From Microvirga thermotolerans (GTDB lineage Bacteria > Pseudomonadota > Alphaproteobacteria > Rhizobiales > Beijerinckiaceae), in contig NZ_CP045423.1 in assembly GCF_009363855.1 (NCBI RefSeq), positions 1,394,001 through 1,458,000 of the forward strand: a stretch of DNA of 64,000 nucleotides, given 5' to 3'. Position numbers and translations under genes: made by a program. The notes under the pieces were generated by a model. The model did no database searches, was not told the DNA's origin, and was given only the letters and a program-made list of their open reading frames with translations. Shown in pieces: positions 30,526 to 41,056 of the stretch (position 1 is the stretch's first letter; each line of letters starts with the position of its first letter).

Positions 30526-32394
30526 ATGTCGAACAATTACAGCGCACTTGCCACCTTTATGCGGGCCAACAAGGCCAATCCTCTTGCTCTCGCCAAGGTG
30601 ATGACTGGATGGATCTGGACGTCGCTGCTTCCAGCCGCTGACGGTCGCGAACCGACTGGCGCGAAAAACGTGCCGATCGTGATGAACGCCTCCTGCGGCT
30701 GGCGCGACATTCTTATGGAGTCTCTGTTCGAGGGAATTGGGATTCAGCATCGCCGGGTGAATTTTTATGACGTGCCGTTTCAGGTTAACCACACGGCGAC
30801 TGAGCTTTTCATCAACGGAAAGTGGATGTTCTTCGACTCGACCTTCGGGATCTATTTTACGCGCAAAGGCAGCGATACGCCCCTTTCGATGGAAGAAGCG
30901 CGGGATTCCTGGCCGAACGTCGTCATCAAGCAAAGCTCCTTGACCGGGTGGCAGGGTGTATTCGTCGATCCCGAAAAGGTCAGTGCAAAAGCATATCGTG
31001 CAGTGAAGGACACGTTCGCCTTCGCGCCTACGAACTATGCGGGTAAAGACGGTGTCGTGTCCGGCGAGTTGTATTCACTGTACTTCGCGCGCAAGGCTAC
31101 CTATCTCGACGATTCCGGCGAAAAATCCATCGGTGATGATCGGCGATCCTGGGCTTACAGCGTGGATTCGGCAAATACGAAGTCTTGGTTGAAGAATACG
31201 TATTTCATCGATCAAAAAGGCCGAGTCGATTCTCAGTACATGCTCATGGACAACCGGAGCCATGTCTTTACCCATTGGGATCGGGACGACAAGGCCGATT
31301 GGTTGCAGAAGGTTACGAAAGTAACCGCGAACAGCCGCCTCGAGCAGTCTGTGACGCTTTATGACGACCGGTCCAAGACCGTGATCGATTATGACCCGAA
31401 GTCGCTTCAGCCGTGGGAAAGCGTGCAGACGCATTATATTGGCGGCAAGGTAGACAGCGTCATTGTGCACTACGATGACGGGAGTGTGTTGGAATCCACA
31501 TCCGATCCGACAGGAATGTTTGTTTGGTCGCGCTATGACGACCTTTACGATGGGAGCGGGCAGGTCGCTAGTACCTCAATCGTCTTTGACGATGGCACAG
31601 TGCGGACATACGATTGGGCCCGTGCGGCGAGAATTGTAGGCGGCGACGGTAACGACTCTCTGTCCGGAACAAGCGGAATCGATGCTCTGTTCGGCGGGGC
31701 TGGCAACGATATCCTCGATGGAGGAGCCGGTCTGGATCGTCTCGAGGGCGGCGCCGGGAATGACGTTTACTATGTCGACCACGGCAGTGAGATCATCGTC
31801 GAGCGCGATGGGGGTGGGCACGATACCGTTGTTTCGAGCGTGAACTACATCCTCGGCGCAAACGTGGAGGATCTCGTTCTGACTGGGGATGCGATCTACG
31901 GCACGGGACAGAGCCTGAACAACTGGGTCGTCGGCAACGCCACCAACAACGTTCTGACCGGAGGCGGCGGGAACGACCGACTTATCGGCAACGAAGGCAA
32001 TGATCTTCTCACGGGTGGCACCGGCAGAGACGTGCTTGAAGGAGGACCGGGTTTCGATACTCTCTGGGGAGGAGCGGGAGCCGATACGTTCTTGTGGCGC
32101 GGCACTGCGGAAATGGGAGCTATCGCTTCCGCCGCCGATGTCGTGAAGGACTTCTCGGCAGGCCAGGGGGACCGGATTGCCGTCAATCTGGTCGATGCCA
32201 ATATCGGACTTGCAGGGAATCAGGCGTTTACCTTCGTCGGGAACAATGGGTTCACCGGCGCAGGTCAGATCCGGTACGTCCTTAGCGGAAATGAAACCCG
32301 AATTTACTTTAACACGGATACGGACATTTCAGCGGATGCTGTGATCAAGCTCGCGGGGAAGGCGGCGCCCGAGGCGAACTGGTTCGTTCTGTAG
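30526..32394 (+). CDS. Transglutaminase-like / RTX calcium-binding fusion protein
   Basis: 622 residues without a classical signal peptide. The N-terminal about 110 residues show a transglutaminase-like Cys-His-Asp arrangement: C57 in NASCGWRD, H89 in VNHTATELFINGKW, D104 in MFFDSTFG. A middle region of uncharacterised repeats follows (about 200-370, with VTLYDDRSKTVIDYDP and SIVFDDGTVRTYDW). From about 373 come RTX nonapeptides (GGDGNDSLSG, GGAGNDILDGGAGLD, GGGGNDRLIGNEGND) and a C-terminal domain with VKDFSAGQGDRI. RTX repeats bind calcium and direct type I secretion, so this is probably an extracellular enzyme or adhesin. No type I exporter is adjacent. Confidence 0.8.
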   Translation: MSNNYSALATFMRANKANPLALAKVMTGWIWTSLLPAADGREPTGAKNVPIVMNASCGWRDILMESLFEGIGIQHRRVNFYDVPFQVNHTATELFINGKWMFFDSTFGIYFTRKGSDTPLSMEEARDSWPNVVIKQSSLTGWQGVFVDPEKVSAKAYRAVKDTFAFAPTNYAGKDGVVSGELYSLYFARKATYLDDSGEKSIGDDRRSWAYSVDSANTKSWLKNTYFIDQKGRVDSQYMLMDNRSHVFTHWDRDDKADWLQKVTKVTANSRLEQSVTLYDDRSKTVIDYDPKSLQPWESVQTHYIGGKVDSVIVHYDDGSVLESTSDPTGMFVWSRYDDLYDGSGQVASTSIVFDDGTVRTYDWARAARIVGGDGNDSLSGTSGIDALFGGAGNDILDGGAGLDRLEGGAGNDVYYVDHGSEIIVERDGGGHDTVVSSVNYILGANVEDLVLTGDAIYGTGQSLNNWVVGNATNNVLTGGGGNDRLIGNEGNDLLTGGTGRDVLEGGPGFDTLWGGAGADTFLWRGTAEMGAIASAADVVKDFSAGQGDRIAVNLVDANIGLAGNQAFTFVGNNGFTGAGQIRYVLSGNETRIYFNTDTDISADAVIKLAGKAAPEANWFVL

Positions 32395-32462
32395 GGTTCA
32401 GGAGGAGAGGTGGAAGTATTGCTTCTCCAACTCTCCTCCCGCATTCGTCTGCCGGCTGCCAT

Positions 32463-33509
32463 TCAGGCTGAGCGCTCTGCAAGGTGGTGAGCAATCATCC
32501 CGCTGCTCTGTCCCGTCCCGTAATCCGCGATCTCCTTGCGGGGCTTGTAGCTCTCGCTGGTCCAGAGCCGGTTCCAGCCGGCCTCGACGGTTTCCACCCA
32601 CTCCGTCTCGTCGCGCAGCGTGACGCACGGCACGCGGTGGAAGTAGGCTTCCTTCTGCAGGCCGCCGGAATCGGTGAAGACCGCGGCGGCGTTGTGGGTC
32701 AGCCAGGCCATGTCGAGATAGCCGAGGGGATCGATGAGGCGGACGCCCTTCGGCGTCAGGCCGCTCTTCTCCATCAGCTTGCGCGTGCGCGGATGGACGG
32801 GCATCGCGACCGGCGTTTCCTGCGCCCGGTCCGAGAGCCACTGCATCACGCGGGCGAAGCGTTCGGGGTCGTCCGTGTTCTCGGCGCGATGGATCGTCGC
32901 CACCGCATAGGTTTTCGGCGTAAGCCCGTGCCGCTCCAGAACCTTCGAGCGGCCCCGGGCCCGTTCGACGGCGGCGAGGGTGACGTCGTACATCACGTCG
33001 CCCACATGATGCACGCCTTTCGTGATACCCTCGTCCTTAAGATTGTCCACGGCCGTCTGCGTGGGGCAGAAGAGCAGGGCGCTCAGGTGATCCGCGACGA
33101 CGCGGTTGATCTCCTCCGGCATGCGCCGGTTGAAGGAGCGCAGGCCCGCTTCCACATGCGCCACGGGAATGTGCAGCTTCGCCGCGGCCAGAGCGCCCGC
33201 GACGGTCGAGTTGGTGTCGCCGTAGATCAGCACCCAGTCGGGCTTCTCCGCGATCATCACCTCTTCCAGCTTCTCCAGCATGCGCCCCGTCATGGCGCCG
33301 TGCCCGAGGCTGTTGACCTCGAGGTTGTGCTTCGGGGGAGGGATGTCGAGTTCCTCGAAGAACACGTCCGACATGGCGGCATCGAAGTGCTGCCCGGTAT
33401 GGACCAGGATCTCGCGGAAGCCTCCGTGCGCGAGGAGCGCGTGGCTCACCGGCGAGGCTTTGATGAACTGGGGCCGCGCGCCGACCACCGTCAGAACCGT
33501 CCGTGACAT
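32463..33509 (-). CDS. wecB: UDP-GlcNAc 2-epimerase (non-hydrolysing)
   Basis: 348 residues with the WecB signature throughout: TVVGARPQFIKASPVSHAL, VHTGQHFDAAMSD, LIYGDTNSTVAGALAA, HVEAGLRSFNRRMPEEINR, HRAENTDDPERF, TDSGGLQKEAYF. It interconverts UDP-GlcNAc and UDP-ManNAc in the cytosol, feeding enterobacterial-common-antigen-like or capsule synthesis; its proximity to the polysaccharide locus supports such a role. The ATG at 33509 has AGGAAC upstream; the longer frame only shadows glpK. Confidence 0.93.
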   Translation of the reverse strand: MSRTVLTVVGARPQFIKASPVSHALLAHGGFREILVHTGQHFDAAMSDVFFEELDIPPPKHNLEVNSLGHGAMTGRMLEKLEEVMIAEKPDWVLIYGDTNSTVAGALAAAKLHIPVAHVEAGLRSFNRRMPEEINRVVADHLSALLFCPTQTAVDNLKDEGITKGVHHVGDVMYDVTLAAVERARGRSKVLERHGLTPKTYAVATIHRAENTDDPERFARVMQWLSDRAQETPVAMPVHPRTRKLMEKSGLTPKGVRLIDPLGYLDMAWLTHNAAAVFTDSGGLQKEAYFHRVPCVTLRDETEWVETVEAGWNRLWTSESYKPRKEIADYGTGQSSGMIAHHLAERSA

Positions 33510-33559
33510 TTGCTGTTCCTTTAAAGATTCACGCGTTTGAGAGGAGCGGGTCGAAGGCC

Positions 33560-35044
<1,485 letters not shown>

Positions 35045-35076
35045 GAGCATTTCCCCAGGAGGTTCTTATGGATGTT

Positions 35077-36597
35077 TCATTGCGCGGCGGCGACCGTCGT
35101 CCTGCGGCCCGCGAGGTAGGCGTCGATCCTGGGCGGCGCGTCCGGCGGCACGTGCAGGCCGAGCTTCGAGCGGCGCCAGAGGATGTCCTCGGCGGTGCGC
35201 GCCCATTCCCGGCGCACGAGGTAGTCGATCTCCGCCGCCGTCAGTCCGGCGCCGAAATCCTCGCCGAGGTCTGCCATGGACTTGGCGGAGCCGATGAGTT
35301 CCTCGATCCGCGTGCCGTAGGCGCGGGCGAGACGATGGGCGAGGGCCTCCGGCAGGAAGGACCAGCGCGATCTCACGCCCGCGAGGAAGCGGTCGAAATC
35401 CGCGTCTGGAAGATCGCCGCCGGGAAGCTTCGCGGTCTCGGTCCAGGCCGGCTTCATGGCGGGGAAGAAGGGCTTCAGCTCGTCGAGCGCGTGCTCCGCG
35501 AGCTTGCGGAAGGTGGTGATCTTGCCGCCGAAGATGGACAGGACCGGCGCCTGGCCCTGCGGCTTGTCGAGATCGAACACGTAGTCCCGCGTCACGGCGG
35601 AGGCGTTGATCGAGCCGTCGTCGAAGAGCGGACGCACGCCGGAATAGGTCCAGACCACGTCGGCGGGCGTCACCTGCTTCTTGAAGAAGTGGTTCACCAC
35701 GTTGCAGAGGTACCGGATCTCGTCGTCGCTGATCGTCACCTTCCTGTCCGGCACCGACTCCACGGGGATGTCGGTGGTCCCGATGAGGGTGAACTTCCCC
35801 TGGTAGGGGATCGCGAAGACGATGCGCTTGTCCGTGTTCTGAAGGATGAAGGCTTGCTCCGTGTCGAAGAGCTTGGGGACGACGATGTGGCTGCCCTTCA
35901 CGAGCCGCACGCTCTTGCTCGTGTTGAGGCCGAGCTTGGCGTTGAGCACGTCGGCCACGAAGGGGCCGGCCGCGTTGACGATGACCTTCGCCCGCACCTC
36001 CTGCGTCTCGCCGGTCTCCCCGTTCTGGAGGGTGGCGAGCCAGGTCTCGCCCTCGCGGCGGGCGGAGATCAGCTTGGTGCGCACGCGGATGTCGGCGCCC
36101 CGCTCGAAGGCGTCGAGGGCGTTCAGGGCCACCATGCGGCTGTCCTCGACCCAGCAGTCGGAATAGACGAAGGCGGTGTCGAAGCCGGGCTTCAGGGCCT
36201 GCCCGGCCGGATGGCGGGTGAGGTGGATGGTCTCGGTGCCCGGCAGGCGCTTGCGCGGCGCCAGGTGGTCGTAGAGGAACAGCCCGAGGCGGACGAACCA
36301 GGCGGGGCGGATGCCCTTCTCGTGGGGCAGGATGAACCGCAGGGGCCAGATGATGTGGGGTGCCGCCTCCAGAAGGCGCTCGCGCTCGAACAGGGCCTCC
36401 CGCACCAGGCGGAACTCGTAGTATTCCAGGTAGCGCAGGCCGCCATGGATGAGCTTGGTGGAGGCGGAGGAGGTATAGCCGGCCAGATCGCCCTGTTCGC
36501 AAAGGACCACGGAGAGGCCGCGCCCCCGGGCGTCGCGGGCGATGCCCGCGCCGTTGATGCCGCCGCCTACAATCAGAAGATCTGTCACTGTCGTCAC
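35077..36597 (-). CDS. glpD: Aerobic glycerol-3-phosphate dehydrogenase
   Basis: 506 residues, the usual GlpD length: FAD-binding LLIVGGGINGAGIARDA, ASTKLIHGGLRYLEYYEFRLV, and IPYQGKFTLIGTTDIPVE with the C-terminal FGGKITTFRKLAEHAL. A peripheral inner-membrane flavoprotein, it oxidises glycerol-3-phosphate to dihydroxyacetone phosphate and passes electrons to quinone. The GTG at 36597 (AGGAAAG eight bases before) is preferred to the ATG at 36651, which would add an atypical basic leader. First gene of a glpD-glpK operon. Confidence 0.93.
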   Translation of the reverse strand: MTTVTDLLIVGGGINGAGIARDARGRGLSVVLCEQGDLAGYTSSASTKLIHGGLRYLEYYEFRLVREALFERERLLEAAPHIIWPLRFILPHEKGIRPAWFVRLGLFLYDHLAPRKRLPGTETIHLTRHPAGQALKPGFDTAFVYSDCWVEDSRMVALNALDAFERGADIRVRTKLISARREGETWLATLQNGETGETQEVRAKVIVNAAGPFVADVLNAKLGLNTSKSVRLVKGSHIVVPKLFDTEQAFILQNTDKRIVFAIPYQGKFTLIGTTDIPVESVPDRKVTISDDEIRYLCNVVNHFFKKQVTPADVVWTYSGVRPLFDDGSINASAVTRDYVFDLDKPQGQAPVLSIFGGKITTFRKLAEHALDELKPFFPAMKPAWTETAKLPGGDLPDADFDRFLAGVRSRWSFLPEALAHRLARAYGTRIEELIGSAKSMADLGEDFGAGLTAAEIDYLVRREWARTAEDILWRRSKLGLHVPPDAPPRIDAYLAGRRTTVAAAQ

Positions 36598-36694
36598 GAA
36601 ACGGTCTTTCCTGTGAACCGGCCTGCCCCGGCCTCCTGCACATGTTTCCATTAGCCGACTAAGGCAAGAAAAATCTGGCCGGACGGGCCGGCCC

Positions 36695-37915
36695 CTAGCT
36701 GCGCGCGCCGCGCGCGAGGGCGAGGTTTAGCACAATTCCGGCCAGAGAGCAGAGGGCCAGGGCCAGAAGGATGGCGAGAACCGGCCCGTAGCTCCCCCAC
36801 CAGGCCCAAAGGGCGCCGAAGGCGAAAGGAGTGGCGGCCATGGCGATCCGCACCGGCATCGCGATCATGCCCTGGACGGCGCCGTAGTTCTCCCGACCGA
36901 AGAGTTCGGGCGGCAGCAGCGCCCGCACGATGGTCATCATGCCGTTGGAAGCGCCGTAGAGCCCGGCAAAGAGGGCGACGAGCCAGGAACCCGGCGGGAT
37001 GAAGGGCAGGAGGGTGAAGGCCATCGCGCTGAAAAGCATGGTGAGGATGCCGAGGCTCCAGATGCTCACGGACCGTTCGCCGACCGCCATGGCGAGGCGG
37101 GCCGCCACCTGGGCCGGGCCGACGATCGAGAACGCCGCCACGGCCGCGTCCAGGGTGAAGCCGCGCTCGATGAGCAGGGGGATCAGGTGGAGCGGCATGC
37201 CCGTGGAAATCATCCCCTGGGCGATCGAGGTCGCCACGAAGCACCAGAAGGAGGGGTTGCGCAGGAGAGGCCGAAGGTCCGCCGCGGGCTTTCGATCGGC
37301 AGGCGCGGCCGGCAGCCCGGGGCGCCCGGCCGAGGGCGGGATCACCAGGGCGTGGAGCAGGGCGCAGACGCCCAGGTTGAGGCCCGCCAGGACCAGGAGG
37401 GTGCTGCGCCACCCGAGGGAATCGATGAGCAGATGGGTCAGGGGGATGAAGACGGTGCTCGCGAAGCCCCCGACCAGGGTCATCGCGGTGATGCCGCGCC
37501 GGGCGAGGAGGGGGCCCAGCCGCCTGGCGAGGATGGCGAAGCCCGGTTCGTAGAGCACGGCGCTCATGCAGGTCCCCAGCCCGATCCAGACCAGGACGAA
37601 GAGAGGATAGCTTTCGATCCGCGACCAGAGGACGAGGAGGAGCGCAGCGCTCGCGGAGCCGCCGGTCATGACGGCCCGGCCATGGCCGAGGTCGATCAGC
37701 CGGCCGACCGGCACGGCGGTCAGGGCGGAGGAGGCGAGGGCGAGGGAATAGGCGGCGGTCAGGGCGGAGCGCGACCAGCCGAGTTCCTGTCCCATGGGCT
37801 CGATGAAAAGGGCGAAGGCATAGAAGATCGACCCGTAGGACACGAGCTGAGTCAAGGAGAGGGCCGAAACGAAGCCCCAGGGCGTTCGGTGGGGAAAGGA
37901 CATCGGTTGCGCCAT
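36695..37915 (-). CDS. MFS transporter
   Basis: 406 residues with about twelve hydrophobic segments and major-facilitator features: the loop 2-3 motif VPVGRLIDLGHGRAVMTGG and a central hydrophilic loop (PADRKPAADLRPLLRNPSFW). The start resembles monocarboxylate/oxalate-formate-type carriers (GFVSALSLTQLVSYGSIFYAFALF). Inner membrane; substrate unknown. It follows glpD on the same strand after about 97 bp, but nothing specific links it to glycerol. Confidence 0.85.
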   Translation of the reverse strand: MAQPMSFPHRTPWGFVSALSLTQLVSYGSIFYAFALFIEPMGQELGWSRSALTAAYSLALASSALTAVPVGRLIDLGHGRAVMTGGSASAALLLVLWSRIESYPLFVLVWIGLGTCMSAVLYEPGFAILARRLGPLLARRGITAMTLVGGFASTVFIPLTHLLIDSLGWRSTLLVLAGLNLGVCALLHALVIPPSAGRPGLPAAPADRKPAADLRPLLRNPSFWCFVATSIAQGMISTGMPLHLIPLLIERGFTLDAAVAAFSIVGPAQVAARLAMAVGERSVSIWSLGILTMLFSAMAFTLLPFIPPGSWLVALFAGLYGASNGMMTIVRALLPPELFGRENYGAVQGMIAMPVRIAMAATPFAFGALWAWWGSYGPVLAILLALALCSLAGIVLNLALARGARS

Positions 37916-38235
37916 GCCGTCCCGGCCCGCGAGGTCCTGCGGGACACCCGGTCGTCGGACGGCTTCGACCTTAATGTCAGCCTTGGTGGTTGACGAACAG
38001 GCCCCCAGGCCTCATATGCACAGGCACGGCGTCAGCGCTCTTCCCACAGAGCCGCTTGAGCGGGGCTGCGTGACGGATATCCATCGCATGGTGGAGACCC
38101 CGGCCCCCTTCTTCAATCGCTCAACCCGTACGACAGCCCCATCACGCGGGCGGTCGCCCAGAGCCCGAGCAGGCCCCGGATATCCGGCAGGCTTTGCCCG
38201 GAGGCTCATCGCATCCGTTCGAAAGACCCCAAGCT
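37916..38235. other. Divergent intergenic region between MFS and helicase genes
   Basis: About 320 bp holding the promoters of two divergent genes. I see no ORF, hairpin terminator or recognisable operator. Long leaders are common for DEAD-box helicase genes. Confidence 0.3.
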
Positions 38236-39693
38236 TTGACTCTTTTCACCGATTTCGGATTGGCCCAGCCGATCCTGAAGGCCCTCGCCGCCGAGGGCTA
38301 CGAGAAGCCCACGCCCATCCAGGCCCAGACCATTCCCTACGCGCTCGAGGGCCGCGACGTATGCGGCATCGCCCAGACGGGAACCGGCAAGACGGCGGCC
38401 TTCGCCTTGCCCATCCTTCATCGCCTCGACGCCGCGCCCCGGGCCCGCATCCGCAGGAGCTGCCGGGTGCTGGTGCTGAGCCCGACCCGCGAACTGTCCG
38501 GCCAGATCGCCGACAGCTTCCGCGCCTATGGCCGCAACCTGAAGCTCTCGACCTCCGTCGTGTTCGGCGGCGTGACCATCGGCAAGCAGGAGCGCGAGCT
38601 CGCACCCGGCGTCGACATTCTCGTGGCCACGCCGGGCCGCCTGCTCGATCTCGTGGACCGGAAGGCCTTGAGCCTGCGCGATGTGGAAATTCTCGTCCTC
38701 GACGAGGCCGACCAGATGCTGGATCTCGGCTTCATTCATGCGCTCAAGCGCATCGTCACCCTGCTGCCGAAGGAGCGGCAGAGCCTGTTCTTCTCGGCCA
38801 CCATGCCGAAGACCATCGCGACCCTGGCGGACGCCTTCCTGCGCGATCCCGCCAAGGTGGCCGTCACGCCCGTGGCGACGACCGCGGAGCGGGTGGAGCA
38901 GAAGGTCATGTTCGTGGCGACCGGCCGCAAGCAGGCCCTGCTCGAGATAGTGCTGCGGGACGAGGCCATCGATCGCGTCCTCGTCTTCACGCGCACGAAG
39001 CACGGCGCGGACAAGGTCGTCCGGTCCCTCGACAAGGCAGGCATCGCCGCGGCGGCGATCCACGGCAACAAATCTCAGCCTCAGCGGGAGCGCGCGCTGG
39101 CCGCGTTCCGCAACGGTTCATGCCGGGTCCTTGTCGCGACCGACATCGCGGCCCGCGGCATCGACGTGGAGGGCGTGAGCCACGTGATCAACTACGACCT
39201 GCCGAACGTGCCGGAGTCTTACGTCCATCGCATCGGCCGCACGGCCCGCGCCGGCGCCGACGGGCTCGCCATCTCGTTCTGCAACGACGAGGAGCGCGCC
39301 TATCTCAAGGACATCGAGAAGCTGACCCGCATGCAGGTGCCAGTGGCGCCGCTGCCGGAAGGGTTCTCCGCCGGTCCCGTCGGCCAGGAGCCGCAGGAGC
39401 CGGCTCGGCAGCCGCAGCAGCAGCGTGGCCGCCCCGCGCCTCATGCCCGGGGCCACCAGGGCCACGGCCAGCCGCGGGAGGCCGATCCGAACGCGGAGCG
39501 CGGCCCCAAGCGCCGCCGCCGTCGCGGAGGCCAGAAGGCTGCGGTTGCGGCAAGCCCCTCGAACGGGGGGCAGCGGCAGGCATCGAACCCGCCGGCGCAG
39601 GCTCCTCGCCAGCGTCCGCAGGCGCAGCCAGGACGCGCCCAGGGCCGCCGCGACGGCGCGCAGGTCGCCTGGCTCGAAAAGGCGCCCCGCTGA
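38236..39693 (+). CDS. rhlE: DEAD-box RNA helicase (RhlE-like)
   Basis: About 485 residues: Q motif and KPTPIQAQTIP, motif I AQTGTGKT, Ia PTRELSGQI, II LDEADQML, III SATMP, IV VFTRTKH, V TDIAARGID, VI HRIGRTAR, all intact. The C-terminal about 110 residues are a basic, Gln/Arg/Pro-rich tail (GPKRRRRRGGQK) for RNA binding, as in RhlE. The start is uncertain: TTG at 38236 gives MTLFTDFGL, the usual family start; another TTG at 38194 adds 14 residues. Roles: RNA remodelling, ribosome assembly or cold adaptation. Confidence 0.9.
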   Translation: MTLFTDFGLAQPILKALAAEGYEKPTPIQAQTIPYALEGRDVCGIAQTGTGKTAAFALPILHRLDAAPRARIRRSCRVLVLSPTRELSGQIADSFRAYGRNLKLSTSVVFGGVTIGKQERELAPGVDILVATPGRLLDLVDRKALSLRDVEILVLDEADQMLDLGFIHALKRIVTLLPKERQSLFFSATMPKTIATLADAFLRDPAKVAVTPVATTAERVEQKVMFVATGRKQALLEIVLRDEAIDRVLVFTRTKHGADKVVRSLDKAGIAAAAIHGNKSQPQRERALAAFRNGSCRVLVATDIAARGIDVEGVSHVINYDLPNVPESYVHRIGRTARAGADGLAISFCNDEERAYLKDIEKLTRMQVPVAPLPEGFSAGPVGQEPQEPARQPQQQRGRPAPHARGHQGHGQPREADPNAERGPKRRRRRGGQKAAVAASPSNGGQRQASNPPAQAPRQRPQAQPGRAQGRRDGAQVAWLEKAPR

Positions 39694-39718
39694 CCGCGAG
39701 CCTCGGCGAGCATGCGAG

Positions 39719-39746
39719 AAGGCGCCCCTCAGGGGCGCCTTTTTGT
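39719..39746 (+). terminator. Intrinsic terminator of the helicase gene
   Basis: GGCGCCCCT (39721-39729) and AGGGGCGCC (39731-39739), then TTTTTG. Flanking A's suggest it can also act for the convergent gene at 39758. Confidence 0.8.
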
Positions 39747-39757
39747 TTGTGCAGGTC

Positions 39758-40132
39758 TCACCAGGTGGCGAAGAACGCGAAGTCGGAGCGCAGCGGCTCC
39801 CAGGCGCCGATCCGGCGCGGCTCCGCGAGGAGAGCGGGGAGCCGGTCCCAGAAGGCCTTGCGGTAATTGCGCGGGATCTGGACATGGACCACGTCGTCCA
39901 GGTCGGACCAGGTCTCGTAGAGCATGAAGCGGGTGGGTTCCTCGGGATCCCTGTGGAGCACCGCGTTAATGAAGGTCCGCTCGTGGCGCATCGCGTCGAG
40001 CACCGGCGTCAGGAGCTCGAGGAACTCCTCCTCGCAGCCGGCCCTGAGGCGAAATTCGACGAGGAAGCTGCGCGGTCCGCTCGAGGGGGCTTCGGTCTCT
40101 CCTGCCGTCCGGAGAGCTGCATCGTGCTTCAT
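39758..40132 (-). CDS. Antibiotic biosynthesis monooxygenase (ABM)-fold protein
   Basis: 124 residues. The core (about 22-100) has the dimeric ferredoxin-like ABM pattern: FLVEFRLRAGCEEEFLELL, then MRHERTFINAVLHRDPEEPT, FMLYETWSDLDD. Relatives are small cofactor-free monooxygenases acting on quinone-like or haem-like compounds, but many are uncharacterised. Cytosolic. The ATG at 40132 follows a weak ribosome site. It converges on the helicase gene with a shared terminator. The specific reaction cannot be read. Confidence 0.78.
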   Translation of the reverse strand: MKHDAALRTAGETEAPSSGPRSFLVEFRLRAGCEEEFLELLTPVLDAMRHERTFINAVLHRDPEEPTRFMLYETWSDLDDVVHVQIPRNYRKAFWDRLPALLAEPRRIGAWEPLRSDFAFFATW

Positions 40133-40218
40133 CGGTTCATCCTTCGCTTCGATCCGTATCGGCCGAAGAATGCCGCCGGGCCGGAGCGAAGGACATTCCC
40201 TCGGAGGTAAGTGCCGGC

Positions 40219-40839
40219 TCAGCTTGTCCTGCCGGAGGTCCCGGACGCGTTCCCCAGGCCCAGCACGGCACCTTCGCGGATGACCGTCTCGGAGGTCACG
40301 ACGACCCAGCCGCTCTCCGAACGGAAGATTGAGATCACCCGTCCTGCGCCCGGGAGGAAGGTGCCGGGAGAAACCTCGCGCAGTCCGTCGGGACCCTCCA
40401 CGAGCGCGCCCCTGCGCAGCACCTTCCTGAGCACGTAGCCTCGGCCCGGGTTGCTCTCGTCCGCGACGGCCGTATTGCTCGCAGGGCTGTCGGCCGGGGC
40501 CGTGCGTCCGATAGAGCCGGTGACGACGGGATCCGTCTCCTTGACCCTGAAGGCAACCCGCTCGTCGTCGCCCTGGACGGCGGCGTGAAGGGAGGGCACG
40601 GCCATGGGGAAGTCCGAGCGCGGCAGCCCGCCGCGGATCGCGTATCCCGCGAAGGCGATGGACGAGAGGGCGAGGGCGCATCCGATGCCCAGGGCGATTC
40701 GCCCGGCAAAGGCGTCGCGCTTGCGGAGGATGTCCTCCATGCGGCTTCCGGGCGGACGGACTCTTCTCGGCCGTCCCGCCGCAGCCTGTGCATTGGCGCG
40801 CGCTACCTGCCAGAGGACCTTCTCGAAGAGGACACGCAT
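40219..40839 (-). CDS. Single-pass membrane protein of unknown function
   Basis: 206 residues: a basic N-terminus (RRVRPPGSRMEDILRKRDAF), one transmembrane helix at about 48-68 (ALGIGCALALSSIAFAGYAI) and a periplasmic domain of about 135 residues. The last part (RRGALVEGPDGLREVSPGTF, then VISIFRSESGWVVVTSETVI) has a strand-rich pattern. I recognise no named family. It is divergent from the PIG-L cluster across about 220 bp. Confidence 0.55.
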   Translation of the reverse strand: MRVLFEKVLWQVARANAQAAAGRPRRVRPPGSRMEDILRKRDAFAGRIALGIGCALALSSIAFAGYAIRGGLPRSDFPMAVPSLHAAVQGDDERVAFRVKETDPVVTGSIGRTAPADSPASNTAVADESNPGRGYVLRKVLRRGALVEGPDGLREVSPGTFLPGAGRVISIFRSESGWVVVTSETVIREGAVLGLGNASGTSGRTS

Positions 40840-41056
40840 GGCCCTGATCCCAGTGAGGACGATTGGGCCGGAGTTTTGTCACGTTAGGCTTAACAATTCG
40901 TCAATGCATTCCGTTGCGGCAGATTTTGTCCCGGCGGCCGAGGCGGGAACCGCCCGGAGGGCGCCCCGGTTGTCGTGCCCGGACAGGCTGCGGACCCTCG
41001 CGGCCGTCCGCCTGAGCCGTCTTCCGGAGGCAGATGCGGTGCGGTGGGAACGGACG

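Noticed and set aside
33490..33520. GGAAC-N16-GGTT match across the wecB start
   Set aside because: The GGAAC is part of the wecB ribosome site and the -10 would lie inside the coding region; a chance match.
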